57,977 nt of DNA from Thermaerobacter marianensis (GCA_020724425.1 DYGY01000012.1:1-57977), one strand, 5' to 3'; numbered from the stretch's first letter, positions 26,059 through 35,643 are shown. The notes: generated by a model from the letters alone, not told the origin. Program-made: numbers and translations.

Positions 26059-26466
26059 GTGAAAGAGGGATATCTGGTATTAGAAACAGGAGAGGTATTT
26101 GTTGGTGAGCTTCTTGGTGAAAGTACTAGTGGAGCTAGAGAAGTTGTGTTTGATACGAGAATGATTGGCTTTGACGAACTCATTGGCGATGCATGTTATG
26201 CAGGACAAATTGTGGTTTTTTCTTATCCTCTGGTGAGGCTTGGGAAGGTTAATAAGACTTGTCTAGAGGCTATAGTTGTTGATGAGTTGATTGGTAGTGA
26301 AGAGCTGGATGTACCGGTATTAATAGGGGTTGATACTAGAGATATTATGAGGAAGGTCAGGAAATATGGAAGTGTTAAAGGCTTTGTTACTGATAGTTTG
26401 GATAGGAAAAGAGACTTGCTTAGAGAGGTTTCTTGTAAAACCAACGTTAGCGTTCTCATGGGTTAA
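26059..26466 (+). CDS. Stand-alone N-terminal domain of carbamoyl-phosphate synthase small subunit
   Basis: The 135-residue protein matches only the N-terminal half of Car[40 protein letters not shown] near residue 48, and [22 protein letters not shown] near residue 93. A normal CarA has about 360 residues and a C-terminal glutaminase domain; here the frame stops at the domain border, and argG starts about 50 bases later with no glutaminase remnant. Conserved CarA positions (NTxMTGYQEILTDPSY) have changed, so it has diverged. GTG 26059 follows AAGGGGA. It is the first gene of the operon, preceding argG-argH. Without the glutaminase it cannot supply ammonia; a docking or regulatory role is possible. 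Carbamoyl phosphate feeds the step before ArgG. Confidence 0.8.
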   Translation: MKEGYLVLETGEVFVGELLGESTSGAREVVFDTRMIGFDELIGDACYAGQIVVFSYPLVRLGKVNKTCLEAIVVDELIGSEELDVPVLIGVDTRDIMRKVRKYGSVKGFVTDSLDRKRDLLREVSCKTNVSVLMG

Positions 26467-26516
26467 TAGCTCTGAAATCGGATTTTAGGGATTTGTCATC
26501 TGAGGGGGAGAGAATA

Positions 26517-27716
26517 TTGGCAAAGGTTGTTTTAGCTTATTCAGGGGGGCTTGATACTTCGGTATCTATTAAGTGGATTCAGGAGAAGTATGGTTATGAT
26601 GTTATTGCTTTAGGTGTCGATGTGGGGGAAGGTAAGGATTTGGAAGAGGTCAGGGATAAGGCATTAAAGATTGGAGCTATTAAGTCCCTAGTTGTTGATG
26701 CTAAGGAAATGCTGGCCTATGAATATTTGCTGCCAGCGCTAAAGGCTAATGCATTATATGAGGGAAAGTATCCTCTTTCCTCTGCTTTGTCTAGACCTTT
26801 AATATCGAGGTTGCTAGTTGATGTTGCTAAGCAAGAAGAAGCTATTGCTGTTGCCCATGGTTCGACTGGTAAAGGTAATGATCAGGTGCGGTTTGAGGTA
26901 TCTATTCAGGCTTTAGCACCTGATTTGCAGGTCTTGGCTCCGGTCAGGCAGTGGGGGATGACTAGAGATGAAGAAATAGCCTATGCAAAGGAAAAGGGGA
27001 TTCCAATTCCCGTGGATCTTGATAATCCATTCTCTATTGACGCTAATATTTGGGGGAGAGCCTGTGAGGCTGGTGTTTTGGAGGATCCTTGGGTGGAGGC
27101 TCCGGAAGAGGCTTTTGCTTGGACTAATCCGCTTGAGAAAACTCCTGATGAACCTCTGTATGTTGAGATAGGGTTTGTTAAAGGAGTACCGGTGAGCATA
27201 GATGGAAAGAGTATGGAGCTTGTGGAACTAATTGAAAGACTTAATGAGTTTGGTGGTCAACATGGGGTTGGCAGGATTGATCATATTGAAAACCGTTTGG
27301 TTGGGATTAAGTCTAGGGAGGTTTATGAGAATCCGGGTGCACTGATCTTAATTAATGCTCATAAGGAATTGGAGTTTTTAACCCTACCTAGAGAAGTCAC
27401 TAGGTTTAAGTCTGTTGTTGATCAAGAGATGGCTAGGCTTATCTATGAGGGTTTATGGTATTCTCCGTTAAGGGATGCTTTATCAGCTTTTGTTGATGAA
27501 ACGCAAAAGGTTGTTTCCGGGACTATCAGGGTTAAGTTGCATAAGGGGCAGCATCAGGTGGTTGGTAGAAAGTCGGTGTATAGTTTGTATAATGAGGAAC
27601 TAGCCACATATTCTGAGGGTGATGTTTTTGATCATCGGGCAGCTGAAGGTTTTATTAAGTTATGGGGTCTTTCAACTCGAGTTTTTGCAGAGGTTCAGAA
27701 GGGGGACTCTTTATGA
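26517..27716 (+). CDS. argG: Argininosuccinate synthase
   Basis: Joins citrulline and aspartate with ATP, the penultimate step of arginine synthesis. The 399-residue protein starts [15 protein letters not shown] (ATP pyrophosphatase loop) and includes [14 protein letters not shown] and [16 protein letters not shown], all diagnostic. I chose TTG 26517 because GAGGGGGAG lies just upstream and homologs start at this point; an earlier in-frame ATG at 26493 precedes that site. The stop overlaps the argH ATG (ATGA). Arginine repression is suggested by the box at 25998-26011. Confidence 0.95.
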   Translation: MAKVVLAYSGGLDTSVSIKWIQEKYGYDVIALGVDVGEGKDLEEVRDKALKIGAIKSLVVDAKEMLAYEYLLPALKANALYEGKYPLSSALSRPLISRLLVDVAKQEEAIAVAHGSTGKGNDQVRFEVSIQALAPDLQVLAPVRQWGMTRDEEIAYAKEKGIPIPVDLDNPFSIDANIWGRACEAGVLEDPWVEAPEEAFAWTNPLEKTPDEPLYVEIGFVKGVPVSIDGKSMELVELIERLNEFGGQHGVGRIDHIENRLVGIKSREVYENPGALILINAHKELEFLTLPREVTRFKSVVDQEMARLIYEGLWYSPLRDALSAFVDETQKVVSGTIRVKLHKGQHQVVGRKSVYSLYNEELATYSEGDVFDHRAAEGFIKLWGLSTRVFAEVQKGDSL

Positions 27717-29089
27717 GCAAGGCCTGGAGTGGACGCTTCACAAAGGAGATGGATAGGCTGGTAGAGGAATATACTTCATCCATTTCCTTTGACTACAGGT
27801 TGTATCGGGAAGATATTATGGGTAGTTTGGCTCATGTGCAGATGTTAGGGGAAAAGGGAATTCTCTCTTTAGCTGAAACAGAAGCGATTAAAGAGGGACT
27901 TTTAGTTGTAAAAGAGAGCATTGAAAAGGGCGAGGTGGAGTTTTCATTGGCCCATGAAGATATTCATATAAATATCGAAAAGCTCCTTTATGATGAGATT
28001 GGTCCTGTTGCTGGAAAGCTTCATACTGCTAGAAGCAGAAATGATCAGGTGGCAACTGATCTACATCTGTATGTAAGGGATAAGGGTGAGGGGATAGTTA
28101 AGCTGCTAGGGGAAGTGCAGGTGGTTATCTTAAACCTGGCAAAGCAGCATATAGAGACTGTTCTTCCTGGGTATACCCACTTGCAGAGGGCTCAACCAGT
28201 CTCTTTTGCTCATCATCTATTGGCATATTTCTGGATGTTAGAGAGAGACAAGGAACGTTTTCGGGATAGTTTACAGAGAAATAATCAATCTCCTTTAGGT
28301 GCGGGCGCTTTAGCTGGTACGACTTTCCCTATCGATGGGGAAAGAGTAGCTGAAATCCTGGGTTTTAAGAGGGTATATGCTAACAGTATGGATGCGGTTA
28401 GTGATCGGGATTTTGTGGTGGAGTTTCTGGCTAATGCTTCTATCTTGATGATGCATCTTTCAAGGTTGGCTGAAGAGTTGATTCTTTGGTCATCGGCTGA
28501 GTTCTCCTTTATTGAGCTTGATGATGCCTACTGTACTGGTTCTAGTATTATGCCACAGAAGAAAAATCCTGATGTTCCTGAGCTTCTGCGAGGAAAGACT
28601 GGGAGAGTATATGGTAACTTAATGGGTCTTCTTACCGTATTAAAAGGTCTACCCATGACCTATAACAAGGATTTGCAGGAAGATAAGGAATTTCTTTTTG
28701 ATACGGTTGATACGCTAGAGGCATCTCTTGCACTAATAGGTCCTTTGCTACAGACATTGAAGGTAAATGTTGAGGTTATGTATAAGGCTTGTATTCAGGA
28801 CTACTCTAATGCTACTGAGTTAGCAGATTATCTTGCCAAAAGGGGTCTACCTTTTAGAGAGGCTCATGAGGTGACTGGCAGGATAGTTTTATATGCGATT
28901 GAGAAGGAGAAGTTTCTTTTAGATTTATCTTTGGAAGAGTATCTTGGGTTTAGTGAATTGTTTGCGAGTGATGTGTATGCTCTACTTTCACCAGTAGAGG
29001 TAGTTAAGAGAAGAGCTAACCAGGGAGGAACTGGTTTCAGTGAAGTACAGAGGCAAATAAAGAGGGCAGCTGAGGTGATTGAGGGTTGA
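27713..29089 (+). CDS. argH: Argininosuccinate lyase
   Basis: Cleaves argininosuccinate to arginine and fumarate, the last step of the pathway. The 458-residue protein starts [19 protein letters not shown] and carries the fumarase/aspartase-superfamily signature [12 protein letters not shown] near residue 278, with [12 protein letters not shown] near residue 105. ATG 27713 overlaps the argG stop and has GGGGGA upstream. The gene ends inside a perfect 12-bp hairpin shared with the convergent gene. Confidence 0.96.
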   Translation: MSKAWSGRFTKEMDRLVEEYTSSISFDYRLYREDIMGSLAHVQMLGEKGILSLAETEAIKEGLLVVKESIEKGEVEFSLAHEDIHINIEKLLYDEIGPVAGKLHTARSRNDQVATDLHLYVRDKGEGIVKLLGEVQVVILNLAKQHIETVLPGYTHLQRAQPVSFAHHLLAYFWMLERDKERFRDSLQRNNQSPLGAGALAGTTFPIDGERVAEILGFKRVYANSMDAVSDRDFVVEFLANASILMMHLSRLAEELILWSSAEFSFIELDDAYCTGSSIMPQKKNPDVPELLRGKTGRVYGNLMGLLTVLKGLPMTYNKDLQEDKEFLFDTVDTLEASLALIGPLLQTLKVNVEVMYKACIQDYSNATELADYLAKRGLPFREAHEVTGRIVLYAIEKEKFLLDLSLEEYLGFSELFASDVYALLSPVEVVKRRANQGGTGFSEVQRQIKRAAEVIEG

Positions 29090-29103
29090 TGCCTCAATCA
29101 CCT
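29073..29103. terminator. Perfect hairpin at the convergent ends of argH and the DUF2512 gene
   Basis: AGGTGATTGAGG at 29073-29084 pairs with CCTCAATCACCT at 29092-29103, 12 perfect pairs and a seven-base loop. The argH stop (29087-29089) is in the loop and the opposing stop (29094-29096) in the 3' arm. There is no T tract, so it may act as a processing or roadblock element more than a classic terminator. Confidence 0.6.
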
Positions 29104-29441
29104 GGTATGACCATACGTGCAATGTATTTGTGTAGTAGCCATTCTCCCATAGCTATTACAAGTGCGGTAATGAAGGCTGTACCAATAGGGATGGTGGCCT
29201 TGGTGAAGAGGCTATAGATTAGCATGAGAATGAAGGCTGATGCTGTATCCACTATTGTAGTCACCTGGTTGCTTGTTTTAGGAAGTATGAGGAGGTCTCC
29301 AATTAAGTAGGTAGCTATGGTGATAAAAAGGCTCAAATAGATAAGGTTTAGGAAGCTTAAAGGGGTTAGGAGACCGAGGATAACTGTCAGGGCAACAGAA
29401 ATCATTATGAACTTAAGTGTTAGTGGCATTAGGTGTTTCAT
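29094..29441 (-). CDS. DUF2512-family membrane protein
   Basis: A 115-residue protein with four hydrophobic segments (near 8-27, 31-50, 65-82, 86-103) matching the DUF2512/YndM type found in spore formers, including the end MGEWLLHKYIARMVIP. Its role is unknown; the family is usually seen in sporulating Bacillota. The gene is the last of a reverse-strand trio with two coat-like genes, with the next gene's stop one base from its start, so co-expression during sporulation is plausible. Confidence 0.75.
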   Translation of the reverse strand: MKHLMPLTLKFIMISVALTVILGLLTPLSFLNLIYLSLFITIATYLIGDLLILPKTSNQVTTIVDTASAFILMLIYSLFTKATIPIGTAFITALVIAMGEWLLHKYIARMVIPGD

Positions 29442-29442
29442 T

Positions 29443-29742
29443 CTAATCCCCCAATAGTTTGATGGCGGCCCGGGCGTTTTCGATGTCCTGGGCTATTTGT
29501 TTTTCCATGTCATAAGGGTGGTAGTAGTCTTTGGTTAACATGTATTTGGTTAGTTTTTCATGATAGGAAATAGCATCATTTTGATAGCGTGTCAGGGTGT
29601 TGCGTATTGTGGGATCGGTTGTTCCGGTGATTGCTAGAGAATAGCTAGCCATTGCTGTTTTGGTTGCCATTAATAGATCTGAGACAATCATCTGGTCGGT
29701 GATGTTGGCACTGCCTGTAAGTTTATCTAGGATATTTCTCAT
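29443..29742 (-). CDS. CotF-like spore coat protein
   Basis: A 99-residue helical protein resembling the Coat_F domain (ferritin-like spore coat family): DQMIVSDLLMATKTAMASYS, a central TDPTIRNTLTRYQNDAI, and YYHPYDMEKQIAQDI near the end, a tail like that of many CotF-type proteins. It overlaps the upstream gene by four bases. Coat assembly in the mother cell is the likely site of action. No coat-specific promoter was identified. Confidence 0.8.
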   Translation of the reverse strand: MRNILDKLTGSANITDQMIVSDLLMATKTAMASYSLAITGTTDPTIRNTLTRYQNDAISYHEKLTKYMLTKDYYHPYDMEKQIAQDIENARAAIKLLGD

Positions 29743-29939
29743 GGTTTTGCTCCTTGCTCAAGAAAGTCTTGGAGTTCTGTTAGCTGAGTTTTTGTTGTCA
29801 GGATATCCTGTTGTAACAGGTTCTTTAGTTCTGGGTCTGTAGTGAAGGGTTTCATGGTTACTAGTTTTGCTGCCCAGAGTGTTTTGGCCATCAGAATTTC
29901 ATGAAGGCTTACTGTCTCGTGGGTGGTCAGTTTCATCAT
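29739..29939 (-). CDS. Small CotF-related coat-like protein
   Basis: A 66-residue protein, HETVSLHEILMAKTLWAAKLV followed by TDPELKNLLQQDI, resembling the ferritin-like short coat proteins usually encoded next to CotF. It probably pairs with the 99-residue product of the next gene, with which it overlaps by four bases (ATGA). Start ATG 29939 or 29936, after GGTGATTA. No cysteine or membrane segment. A role in spore coat is by analogy. Confidence 0.7.
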   Translation of the reverse strand: MMKLTTHETVSLHEILMAKTLWAAKLVTMKPFTTDPELKNLLQQDILTTKTQLTELQDFLEQGAKP

Positions 29940-30061
29940 TAATCACCTCAAAGGATAGCTTTGGTTATATTATTAAAAAGAATGTCTGGAAAGATTTGTC
30001 CTTTTCGTATTGTTTTTTGCATAGAAATAGAGGAAGACCTTATGGAAAGGAGAGTTAGAAG

Positions 30062-30337
30062 ATGCCTACAAAGCCACCTTTGAAGGATCGTCTGGCTTTT
30101 GCTCTGGATTTACCCAAGGACATTGTGTTAGATCTACCAAGACTAACTGTTCTTGGTGATTTGCAGATTCGGATAGAGAATCATCGGGGGCTTGTGGAGT
30201 TTGAGAGTACTAGGGCTGTTTTCAGTATGGTTAAGGGCAAAGTTGTCATTGAAGGGGAAGAGTTAACAATTGGAACTATTAGTGCTGAGGAGATTATCAT
30301 TACTGGTCAATTAAAACAGATTACCTTCGTTTACTAG
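30062..30337 (+). CDS. yqfC: Sporulation protein YqfC
   Basis: A 91-residue protein of the YqfC family, conserved in endospore formers and normally transcribed by sigma-E. LPKDIVLDLPRLTVLGDLQI and FSMVKGKVVIEGEELTIG are the family's typical pieces. ATG 30062 follows AAAGGAG. It precedes yqfD by 13 bases, and the yqfC-yqfD-phoH order is conserved in spore formers. Its molecular function is not known. Confidence 0.9.
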   Translation: MPTKPPLKDRLAFALDLPKDIVLDLPRLTVLGDLQIRIENHRGLVEFESTRAVFSMVKGKVVIEGEELTIGTISAEEIIITGQLKQITFVY

Positions 30338-30350
30338 GGGGTATGGTTAG

Positions 30351-31529
30351 ATGGTATGGTATCTGTGGCATTTCTTGCTTGGTTATCTTGTTGTGGATAT
30401 TAGGGGTCAATACTTAGAGAGGTTTATTAATCTTGCAGTGGTTAATAATATATCATTATGGGATATACAGGAAAAACAGGGAGGCATCCGTGCTGCGATT
30501 AGTATTAGGGATTTTTTTAGAATCAGGCCTGTGGCCAAAAAGAGTGCTAGTCGGGTAAGAATTGTAAGCAAGAAGGGTCTGCCTTTCTATCTAAATCGTC
30601 TGAAAAGAAGATTTATCCTGCCAATCGGTGCGTTAGTGTTCTTGATCATCATCTACATGCTATCGTCCTTTATCTGGTTTGTAGAGGTTAGAGGCTTAGA
30701 AGAAATGGATGAGGTAGTTTTGCTTGAACAGCTAGGGCATTTAGGGTTAAAACCTGGAGTATGGAAGGGTAGTTTGGATAAGGATGATGTGGCTCATAGA
30801 CTGACGGTGAGGTTACCAGAGATCGCTTGGACTGGTATTACGATTTATGGTACTAAGGCTGTTGTTGATGTGGTAGAGAATACACTTCCACCTGAGGATA
30901 TGGAGACTGCTCCGGGAAATATTGTAGCAACTAGAGCAGGTATTGTTGAAGATGTTCTTGTGCTTTCAGGGGTTGCCATGGTAACAGAGGGGCAGACTGT
31001 TAAGGAAGGAGATCTTCTTATCTCTGGCACTATTAGCAGTGAATCAGATGAGTTGCTTCGGTCAAAGGGACGGATAATGGCTAGAACCTGGTATGAAGCC
31101 TATTATGAGGTAGCTATTTACCAGAGTATTGTCTATCGAACAGGGCAGGTTGTAGAATTGAAGTATGTTCAGGTTTTTGACCGGTTAATCAGCTTAACTC
31201 CTTATCGTAAGATACCCTTCTCAAAGTATCAAAGGGAGGAGATAAGGAGTGAAATTCCCTTTTGGAGGAATCTAAATTTCCCTGTAGAAGTTATTACTCT
31301 ACGTTATTATGAGACAGGGATTATTGTGAATAAGATTTCGACTACAGCAGCCAGGGATAAAGCGGAGAATGAAGCTAAGGCTGCTATTCTTAATGAGATA
31401 CCTTTGCATGCAAAGATTGTTGATGTTAATGCAACTATTATACAGAATACAAACCAGGTAGTGGGTATTAGGGTTGTTGTTGAAGTTATTCAAGATATTG
31501 GTGAGTTTCAAGCGTTTGAAGTAGAATAA
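30351..31529 (+). CDS. yqfD: Sporulation protein YqfD
   Basis: Membrane-anchored sporulation protein of 392 residues. A short N-terminal segment is followed by a basic region and a single clear membrane helix near residues 89-110 (FILPIGALVFLIIIYML), then a large extracytoplasmic domain with VENTLPPEDM and EITLRYYE-like pieces. Family proteins are made in the mother cell under sigma-E; the exact function is unknown. The ATG at 30351 is preceded by GGGGG, and four bases separate it from phoH. Confidence 0.9.
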   Translation: MVWYLWHFLLGYLVVDIRGQYLERFINLAVVNNISLWDIQEKQGGIRAAISIRDFFRIRPVAKKSASRVRIVSKKGLPFYLNRLKRRFILPIGALVFLIIIYMLSSFIWFVEVRGLEEMDEVVLLEQLGHLGLKPGVWKGSLDKDDVAHRLTVRLPEIAWTGITIYGTKAVVDVVENTLPPEDMETAPGNIVATRAGIVEDVLVLSGVAMVTEGQTVKEGDLLISGTISSESDELLRSKGRIMARTWYEAYYEVAIYQSIVYRTGQVVELKYVQVFDRLISLTPYRKIPFSKYQREEIRSEIPFWRNLNFPVEVITLRYYETGIIVNKISTTAARDKAENEAKAAILNEIPLHAKIVDVNATIIQNTNQVVGIRVVVEVIQDIGEFQAFEVE

Positions 31530-31532
31530 TGA

Positions 31533-32534
31533 ATGGGGGAGTATACTCTCTTGGTTACAGGAAAACAGGTTGTAAAGAGGATTGATATTTTTAGTAATGA
31601 GGAAGCTATGGGGTTGTTTGGTGAGCAAGATCGGTATCTAAAGATGGTTGAGAGTGCTTTTCCTGTCAGGGTAGTTACTAGGGGGGAAGATCTTGTAGTC
31701 TCTGGTAATGAGAGTGATGTGGCTAGGGTTAGTGTCTTGTTTGATCGTCTTTTAGCTGTTATGCGAGGGGGAACTTCTTTAACCGAACAACATGTTGCTT
31801 ATGCTATAGCAATGACAGATAAAGGGGAGATTGGTTCCTTGACGGAAGTGTTTTCTGATATTATCATAGTGACGGCGCGGGGGAAACAGATTAAGCCTAA
31901 AACTATCGGGCAAAAGACTTATGTTGAGGCCATGAGAAGAAATGGCATTGCTTTTGGTATTGGTCCTGCTGGTACGGGAAAGACCTATCTGGCTATGGCT
32001 ATGGCTGTAGCTGCTCTAAAGAACAGAGAGGTTAACAGAATTGTCTTGACTAGGCCTGCGGTTGAAGCAGGCGAAAAGCTGGGTTTCTTGCCCGGTGATT
32101 TGCAGGAGAAGGTAGATCCATATTTGCGTCCCTTGTATGATGCGTTGTTTGATATTTTAGGTGTAGAGAATTTTGATAAGCATATGTCAAGGGGTGTTAT
32201 TGAGATTGCTCCTCTAGCTTATATGAGGGGTAGGACTTTAGATGATTCTTTTGTAATTCTTGATGAGGCTCAAAATACTACGCCTGAGCAGATGAAGATG
32301 TTCCTTACTAGGTTGGGCTATGGGTCTAAGGCGGTTATAACTGGTGATGTAACTCAGGTGGACTTGCCTAAAGATCAGGTATCTGGTTTACAGCTTGTTA
32401 GGGATATTTTGCGGGATATTGATGGAATTGCTTTTTGCTATCTATCTGAGCATGATGTGGTGAGACATCCGTTGGTGCAGAAAATAATTGCTGCTTATGA
32501 TAGGTATGATAAGGAGAAGAACGGGGGTTCTTAA
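31533..32534 (+). CDS. PhoH-family ATPase
   Basis: Cytoplasmic P-loop protein of the PhoH family, thought to act in RNA metabolism together with YbeY. The 333-residue protein has IGPAGTGKTYLAMAMAV (Walker A) near residue 143, LTRPAVEAGEKLGFLPGDLQEK, and FVILDEAQNTTPEQMK (Walker B) near 241. ATG 31533 lacks a good ribosome binding site, while TTG 31551 has GGGGGAG about 10 bases upstream, so the first six residues are uncertain. It lies in the conserved yqfD-phoH-pgpH-ybeY order. Confidence 0.93.
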   Translation: MGEYTLLVTGKQVVKRIDIFSNEEAMGLFGEQDRYLKMVESAFPVRVVTRGEDLVVSGNESDVARVSVLFDRLLAVMRGGTSLTEQHVAYAIAMTDKGEIGSLTEVFSDIIIVTARGKQIKPKTIGQKTYVEAMRRNGIAFGIGPAGTGKTYLAMAMAVAALKNREVNRIVLTRPAVEAGEKLGFLPGDLQEKVDPYLRPLYDALFDILGVENFDKHMSRGVIEIAPLAYMRGRTLDDSFVILDEAQNTTPEQMKMFLTRLGYGSKAVITGDVTQVDLPKDQVSGLQLVRDILRDIDGIAFCYLSEHDVVRHPLVQKIIAAYDRYDKEKNGGS

Positions 32535-34787
32535 GTGAACAAGTGGGCTAGGTTATGGCGAATGAAGTTCAAAACTAAAGGTAAGAAGAAAGTTGGGAAG
32601 GCTTTTCATAGACAGATTAAGTGGCGGCGCATGCTCTTAGCCGCTTTATTCTGGGTAGCTCTAACTGTCTTTTTTGCCATTAGTTTAATGCCTGAAACTG
32701 TTAATGTGGTTGTTGGCAAGCCTGCACCCGGTCCTATTAAGGCTCCTAAGGAGTTTATTGACTGGCCTACTACAACTGAGTTGAAGAAACAGGCAGCTAA
32801 TCAGGTAGCTGATAAGTATAGTCTTGATGCTAGAGTCAGTGAAGAGATATTAACTGAGATTGATAATATATTTGTTGATATTGGGCGTGTACGTGAAGAG
32901 TATGTAGATATTTTGGATGAGGAAGTTGCCCAGGAAGTGTTAGCAGAGGAGAAACTATTAGCAATCTCTTCAGTTATTCCTTTTACTTTAGAAGATGAGA
33001 CTCTTTTGGGGTTATATGAGGTAGAGGATAGTGAGATTTCGCGGGTTAGAAGGGATCTTGCTTTGTTTTTACGTGTTAACCTTGAAGAAGGGATTAAGGA
33101 GTCTGCGCTTGAGGGTTACAAAAAGAGGATAGCTGATGAGATACGAGCTTTAGACTATTCAGAGGAAATAGAGGTCTTGGCCATAGGGTTGATTGACAAT
33201 TATCTGCGAGCTAATCTTTTCTATGATTCGCAAGCAACCTTACAGGCTAAGCAGGTTGCTATGAATGCTGTTGAACCCGTAAAGTTTGTTAAGGACCAGA
33301 CGATAATTTCCGATGGAAGTATTGTTACAGAAGATGATATTATCCGTTTGAAAGATGCGGGGTTGTTAAGAGATACAAAGGATATGACTACTACTGCAGC
33401 AGCAGCTTTAATTGCTTTGCTTATTGTAGTTTTGATTGGTGCTTATCTTTATTATTTCCATCGTAAGGATTTTGAGAATGAAAACAGGCTTTTGCTGGTG
33501 GGTTTGATTATTGTTGGTGTATTATTTATTGCTAAAGCTTTGTTACCTATTTCCGGTTATTTGTTGCCTGTTGCTGCAGGTACAATGCTACTGGCTATTT
33601 TACTTGATGCTAGAATTGCTGTGTTTGTTGGTGGTGTTTTGGGTGTATCTATCGGTTTATTTACTGGTATGGAGTTTAGATATGCGTTTGTTGCTTTAGT
33701 TGGTGGTACGGTTGGTGCTTTTTCAGTTGTTCAGGTGGGGCAGAGATCTGATCTGATGAGGGCTGGATTGCATGTGGCTGGGGCCAACATTGCTGCTATC
33801 CTGATTGTTAACTTAGCTTCTGGAGCTGGTACTCTGTATCAGTTTGATGCTTGGAGAGACATACTGATTGGTATTTCTAATGGTCTTTTGTCTGCTGTTT
33901 TGGCCATTGGGATTTTGCCTTTTCTTGAGAGTGCGTTTGGTATCATAACTTCTGTTAAGCTTTTGGAGTTATCTAATCCTAATCATCCTTTGTTAAAGAG
34001 GTTGATGTTGGAAGCACCTGGTACGTATCATCATAGTATTATGGTTGCTAATCTGGCTGAGTCTGGTGCTGAAGCAAGTAAGGCGAATTCATTATTGGCT
34101 AGGGTTGGCTCATATTATCATGATGTGGGCAAGATAAAAAGACCATATTTCTTTGTGGAGAATCAGTTATCTGGGGATAATCCTCATGATAAATTGTCAC
34201 CTAATCTGAGTGCTTTAATTGTTACTAGTCATGTTAAGGATGGGCTTGAGTTGGCCAAGGAATATGGTTTACCTAAGGAGATTCAAGCATTTATTCCTGA
34301 GCATCATGGTACAACTAAGACAGGGTATTTCTATCAAAAGGCCACTGAGGAGAATGGCAAGGAGAGTGTTCTTGAAGAGAATTTCTGTTATGATGGGCCT
34401 GTACCATTAAGCAAGGAGACAGCTATCGTAATGTTAGCTGATGGTGCAGAGGCTGCGGTAAGGTCTCTTTCACGACCTACTCCTGGTAGGATTGAGGGAA
34501 CTGTTCGTAAGTTAATCCAGGACAGGTTGGAGGCAGGTCAGCTTGACCGTTCTGATTTGACATTGAAAGATCTTGATAGTATTGCTAAGGCTTTTACTAG
34601 AGTATTGACAGGTATTGTTCATTCTCGTGTTGAGTATCCACAGCAGTTGGTGGAAGAGATGGAAAGGAGACAGGGTACTCATGAGCAGCGTATTCAGTCT
34701 GAACCAGAACAAGGTTCTTTGGACTCAGGAGATGGAAAGTCTGGTGGAGAAAATAGTTCAGGAGCTCCTGAGGGAGGAAGGGCTTGA
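32535..34787 (+). CDS. pgpH: 7TMR-HD phosphohydrolase, PgpH/YqfF type
   Basis: Membrane HD-domain protein likely to hydrolyse cyclic di-AMP. The 750-residue protein has a membrane helix near 37-54, an extracytoplasmic 7TMR-HDED domain to about 285, seven membrane helices (about 295-470), and a cytoplasmic HD domain with YHHSIMVANLAE near 497, YYHDVGKIKRPYFF near 528 and PEHHGT near 593. It starts GTG 32535 immediately after phoH's stop; AAGAAC/GTTCTT at 32517-32532 presents GGGG in the loop as ribosome binding site. The long acidic C-terminal tail overlaps ybeY. Confidence 0.93.
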   Translation: MNKWARLWRMKFKTKGKKKVGKAFHRQIKWRRMLLAALFWVALTVFFAISLMPETVNVVVGKPAPGPIKAPKEFIDWPTTTELKKQAANQVADKYSLDARVSEEILTEIDNIFVDIGRVREEYVDILDEEVAQEVLAEEKLLAISSVIPFTLEDETLLGLYEVEDSEISRVRRDLALFLRVNLEEGIKESALEGYKKRIADEIRALDYSEEIEVLAIGLIDNYLRANLFYDSQATLQAKQVAMNAVEPVKFVKDQTIISDGSIVTEDDIIRLKDAGLLRDTKDMTTTAAAALIALLIVVLIGAYLYYFHRKDFENENRLLLVGLIIVGVLFIAKALLPISGYLLPVAAGTMLLAILLDARIAVFVGGVLGVSIGLFTGMEFRYAFVALVGGTVGAFSVVQVGQRSDLMRAGLHVAGANIAAILIVNLASGAGTLYQFDAWRDILIGISNGLLSAVLAIGILPFLESAFGIITSVKLLELSNPNHPLLKRLMLEAPGTYHHSIMVANLAESGAEASKANSLLARVGSYYHDVGKIKRPYFFVENQLSGDNPHDKLSPNLSALIVTSHVKDGLELAKEYGLPKEIQAFIPEHHGTTKTGYFYQKATEENGKESVLEENFCYDGPVPLSKETAIVMLADGAEAAVRSLSRPTPGRIEGTVRKLIQDRLEAGQLDRSDLTLKDLDSIAKAFTRVLTGIVHSRVEYPQQLVEEMERRQGTHEQRIQSEPEQGSLDSGDGKSGGENSSGAPEGGRA

Positions 34788-35139
34788 TGTTTCCTGGGAA
34801 GTGAGCATAGTGATTGTTGATGATGAGGAGATACAGAAGTTAAATCGAGATTATCGGGGAAAGGATACCCCTACAGATGTTTTGTCTTTCCCATTGCAGG
34901 AAGGTGATTTTGTGGTTTCAGAGGGGGATAATCTGTTAGGAGACATTGTGATTTCCCTGGAGACAGCTTTACGGCAGGCAGAGGATTATGGGCATTCACT
35001 GGAAAGAGAAGTGGGTTTTTTGACTGCTCATGGTATGTTGCATTTGCTTGGGTATTCTCATGAAACAATAGAGGCTGAGAAAGTCATGAATGAAAAAGCA
35101 GAAGCTGTCTTAAATATCTTGGGACTGAGTAGGGACTGA
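34681..35139 (+). CDS. ybeY: Endoribonuclease YbeY (rRNA maturation factor)
   Basis: Zinc-dependent endoribonuclease for 16S rRNA 3' maturation. The metal motif HGMLHLLGYSH near residue 119 is exact, and TPTDVLSFPL is the other family signature. Length is 152 residues from ATG 34681, which has AAAGGAG 12 bases upstream and overlaps the pgpH frame by about 107 bases; an earlier in-frame ATG at 34615 would add residues unlike the family. The downstream dgkA starts two bases after the stop. Confidence 0.94.
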   Translation: MSSVFSLNQNKVLWTQEMESLVEKIVQELLREEGLDVSWEVSIVIVDDEEIQKLNRDYRGKDTPTDVLSFPLQEGDFVVSEGDNLLGDIVISLETALRQAEDYGHSLEREVGFLTAHGMLHLLGYSHETIEAEKVMNEKAEAVLNILGLSRD

Positions 35140-35140
35140 T

Positions 35141-35629
35141 ATGCAATTTATTAGGAATAAGACCATCATCCAATCTTTTAAGAATGCCTGGTTAGGTTTG
35201 ACTAGTACTTGGCTTGGTGAGAGAAATATGAGGGTACATTGGGTAGTTGGTTATGCTATGCTATCTGTTGCCTATATCTTGCAAATACCTGCGATTGAGA
35301 TGGCTGTTTTAGTTATCATTATCGCTCTAGTTATTGCTGTAGAGGGTATCAATACGGCTATGGAGCATGTGGTTAATATGGTGACTGATCACCGACATCC
35401 TCTGGCTAGGGCTGCTAAGGATGCTACAGCAGGTAGTGTGCTGGTTATGACTTTAGCAGCTGTTTTCATTGGGTTGATTATGGTTTTTCCTAGGTTCTTA
35501 GATATTTGGAATAATGGAGTTTTAGAGTGGATCCTAGTTGAATTTGGTTGGTCAAAGCTAATCGGTATTGTGACTGGTGGTTTAGTGCTACTATTTGTTT
35601 CTTTTGTAACACCATACCGGAGAAGCTAG
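35141..35629 (+). CDS. dgkA: Diacylglycerol/undecaprenol kinase family protein
   Basis: Small integral membrane lipid kinase; in Gram-positives the substrate is undecaprenol. The 162-residue protein contains the signature AVEGINTAMEHVVNMVTD and HPLARAAKDATAGSVLV, with helices near 36-52, 56-74, 98-120 and one extra C-terminal segment at 136-156 that makes it longer than the usual 120-130 residues. It is two bases after ybeY and before DUF502. cdd, often next in related genomes, is absent. Confidence 0.9.
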   Translation: MQFIRNKTIIQSFKNAWLGLTSTWLGERNMRVHWVVGYAMLSVAYILQIPAIEMAVLVIIIALVIAVEGINTAMEHVVNMVTDHRHPLARAAKDATAGSVLVMTLAAVFIGLIMVFPRFLDIWNNGVLEWILVEFGWSKLIGIVTGGLVLLFVSFVTPYRRS

Positions 35630-35643
35630 GAGGAAAGGGGCAA

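Noticed and set aside
26467-26516. A frameshifted remnant of the CarA glutaminase domain after the short CarA gene
   Set aside because: Only about 50 bases separate the stop from argG, too short for any glutaminase motif; none was seen in three frames.
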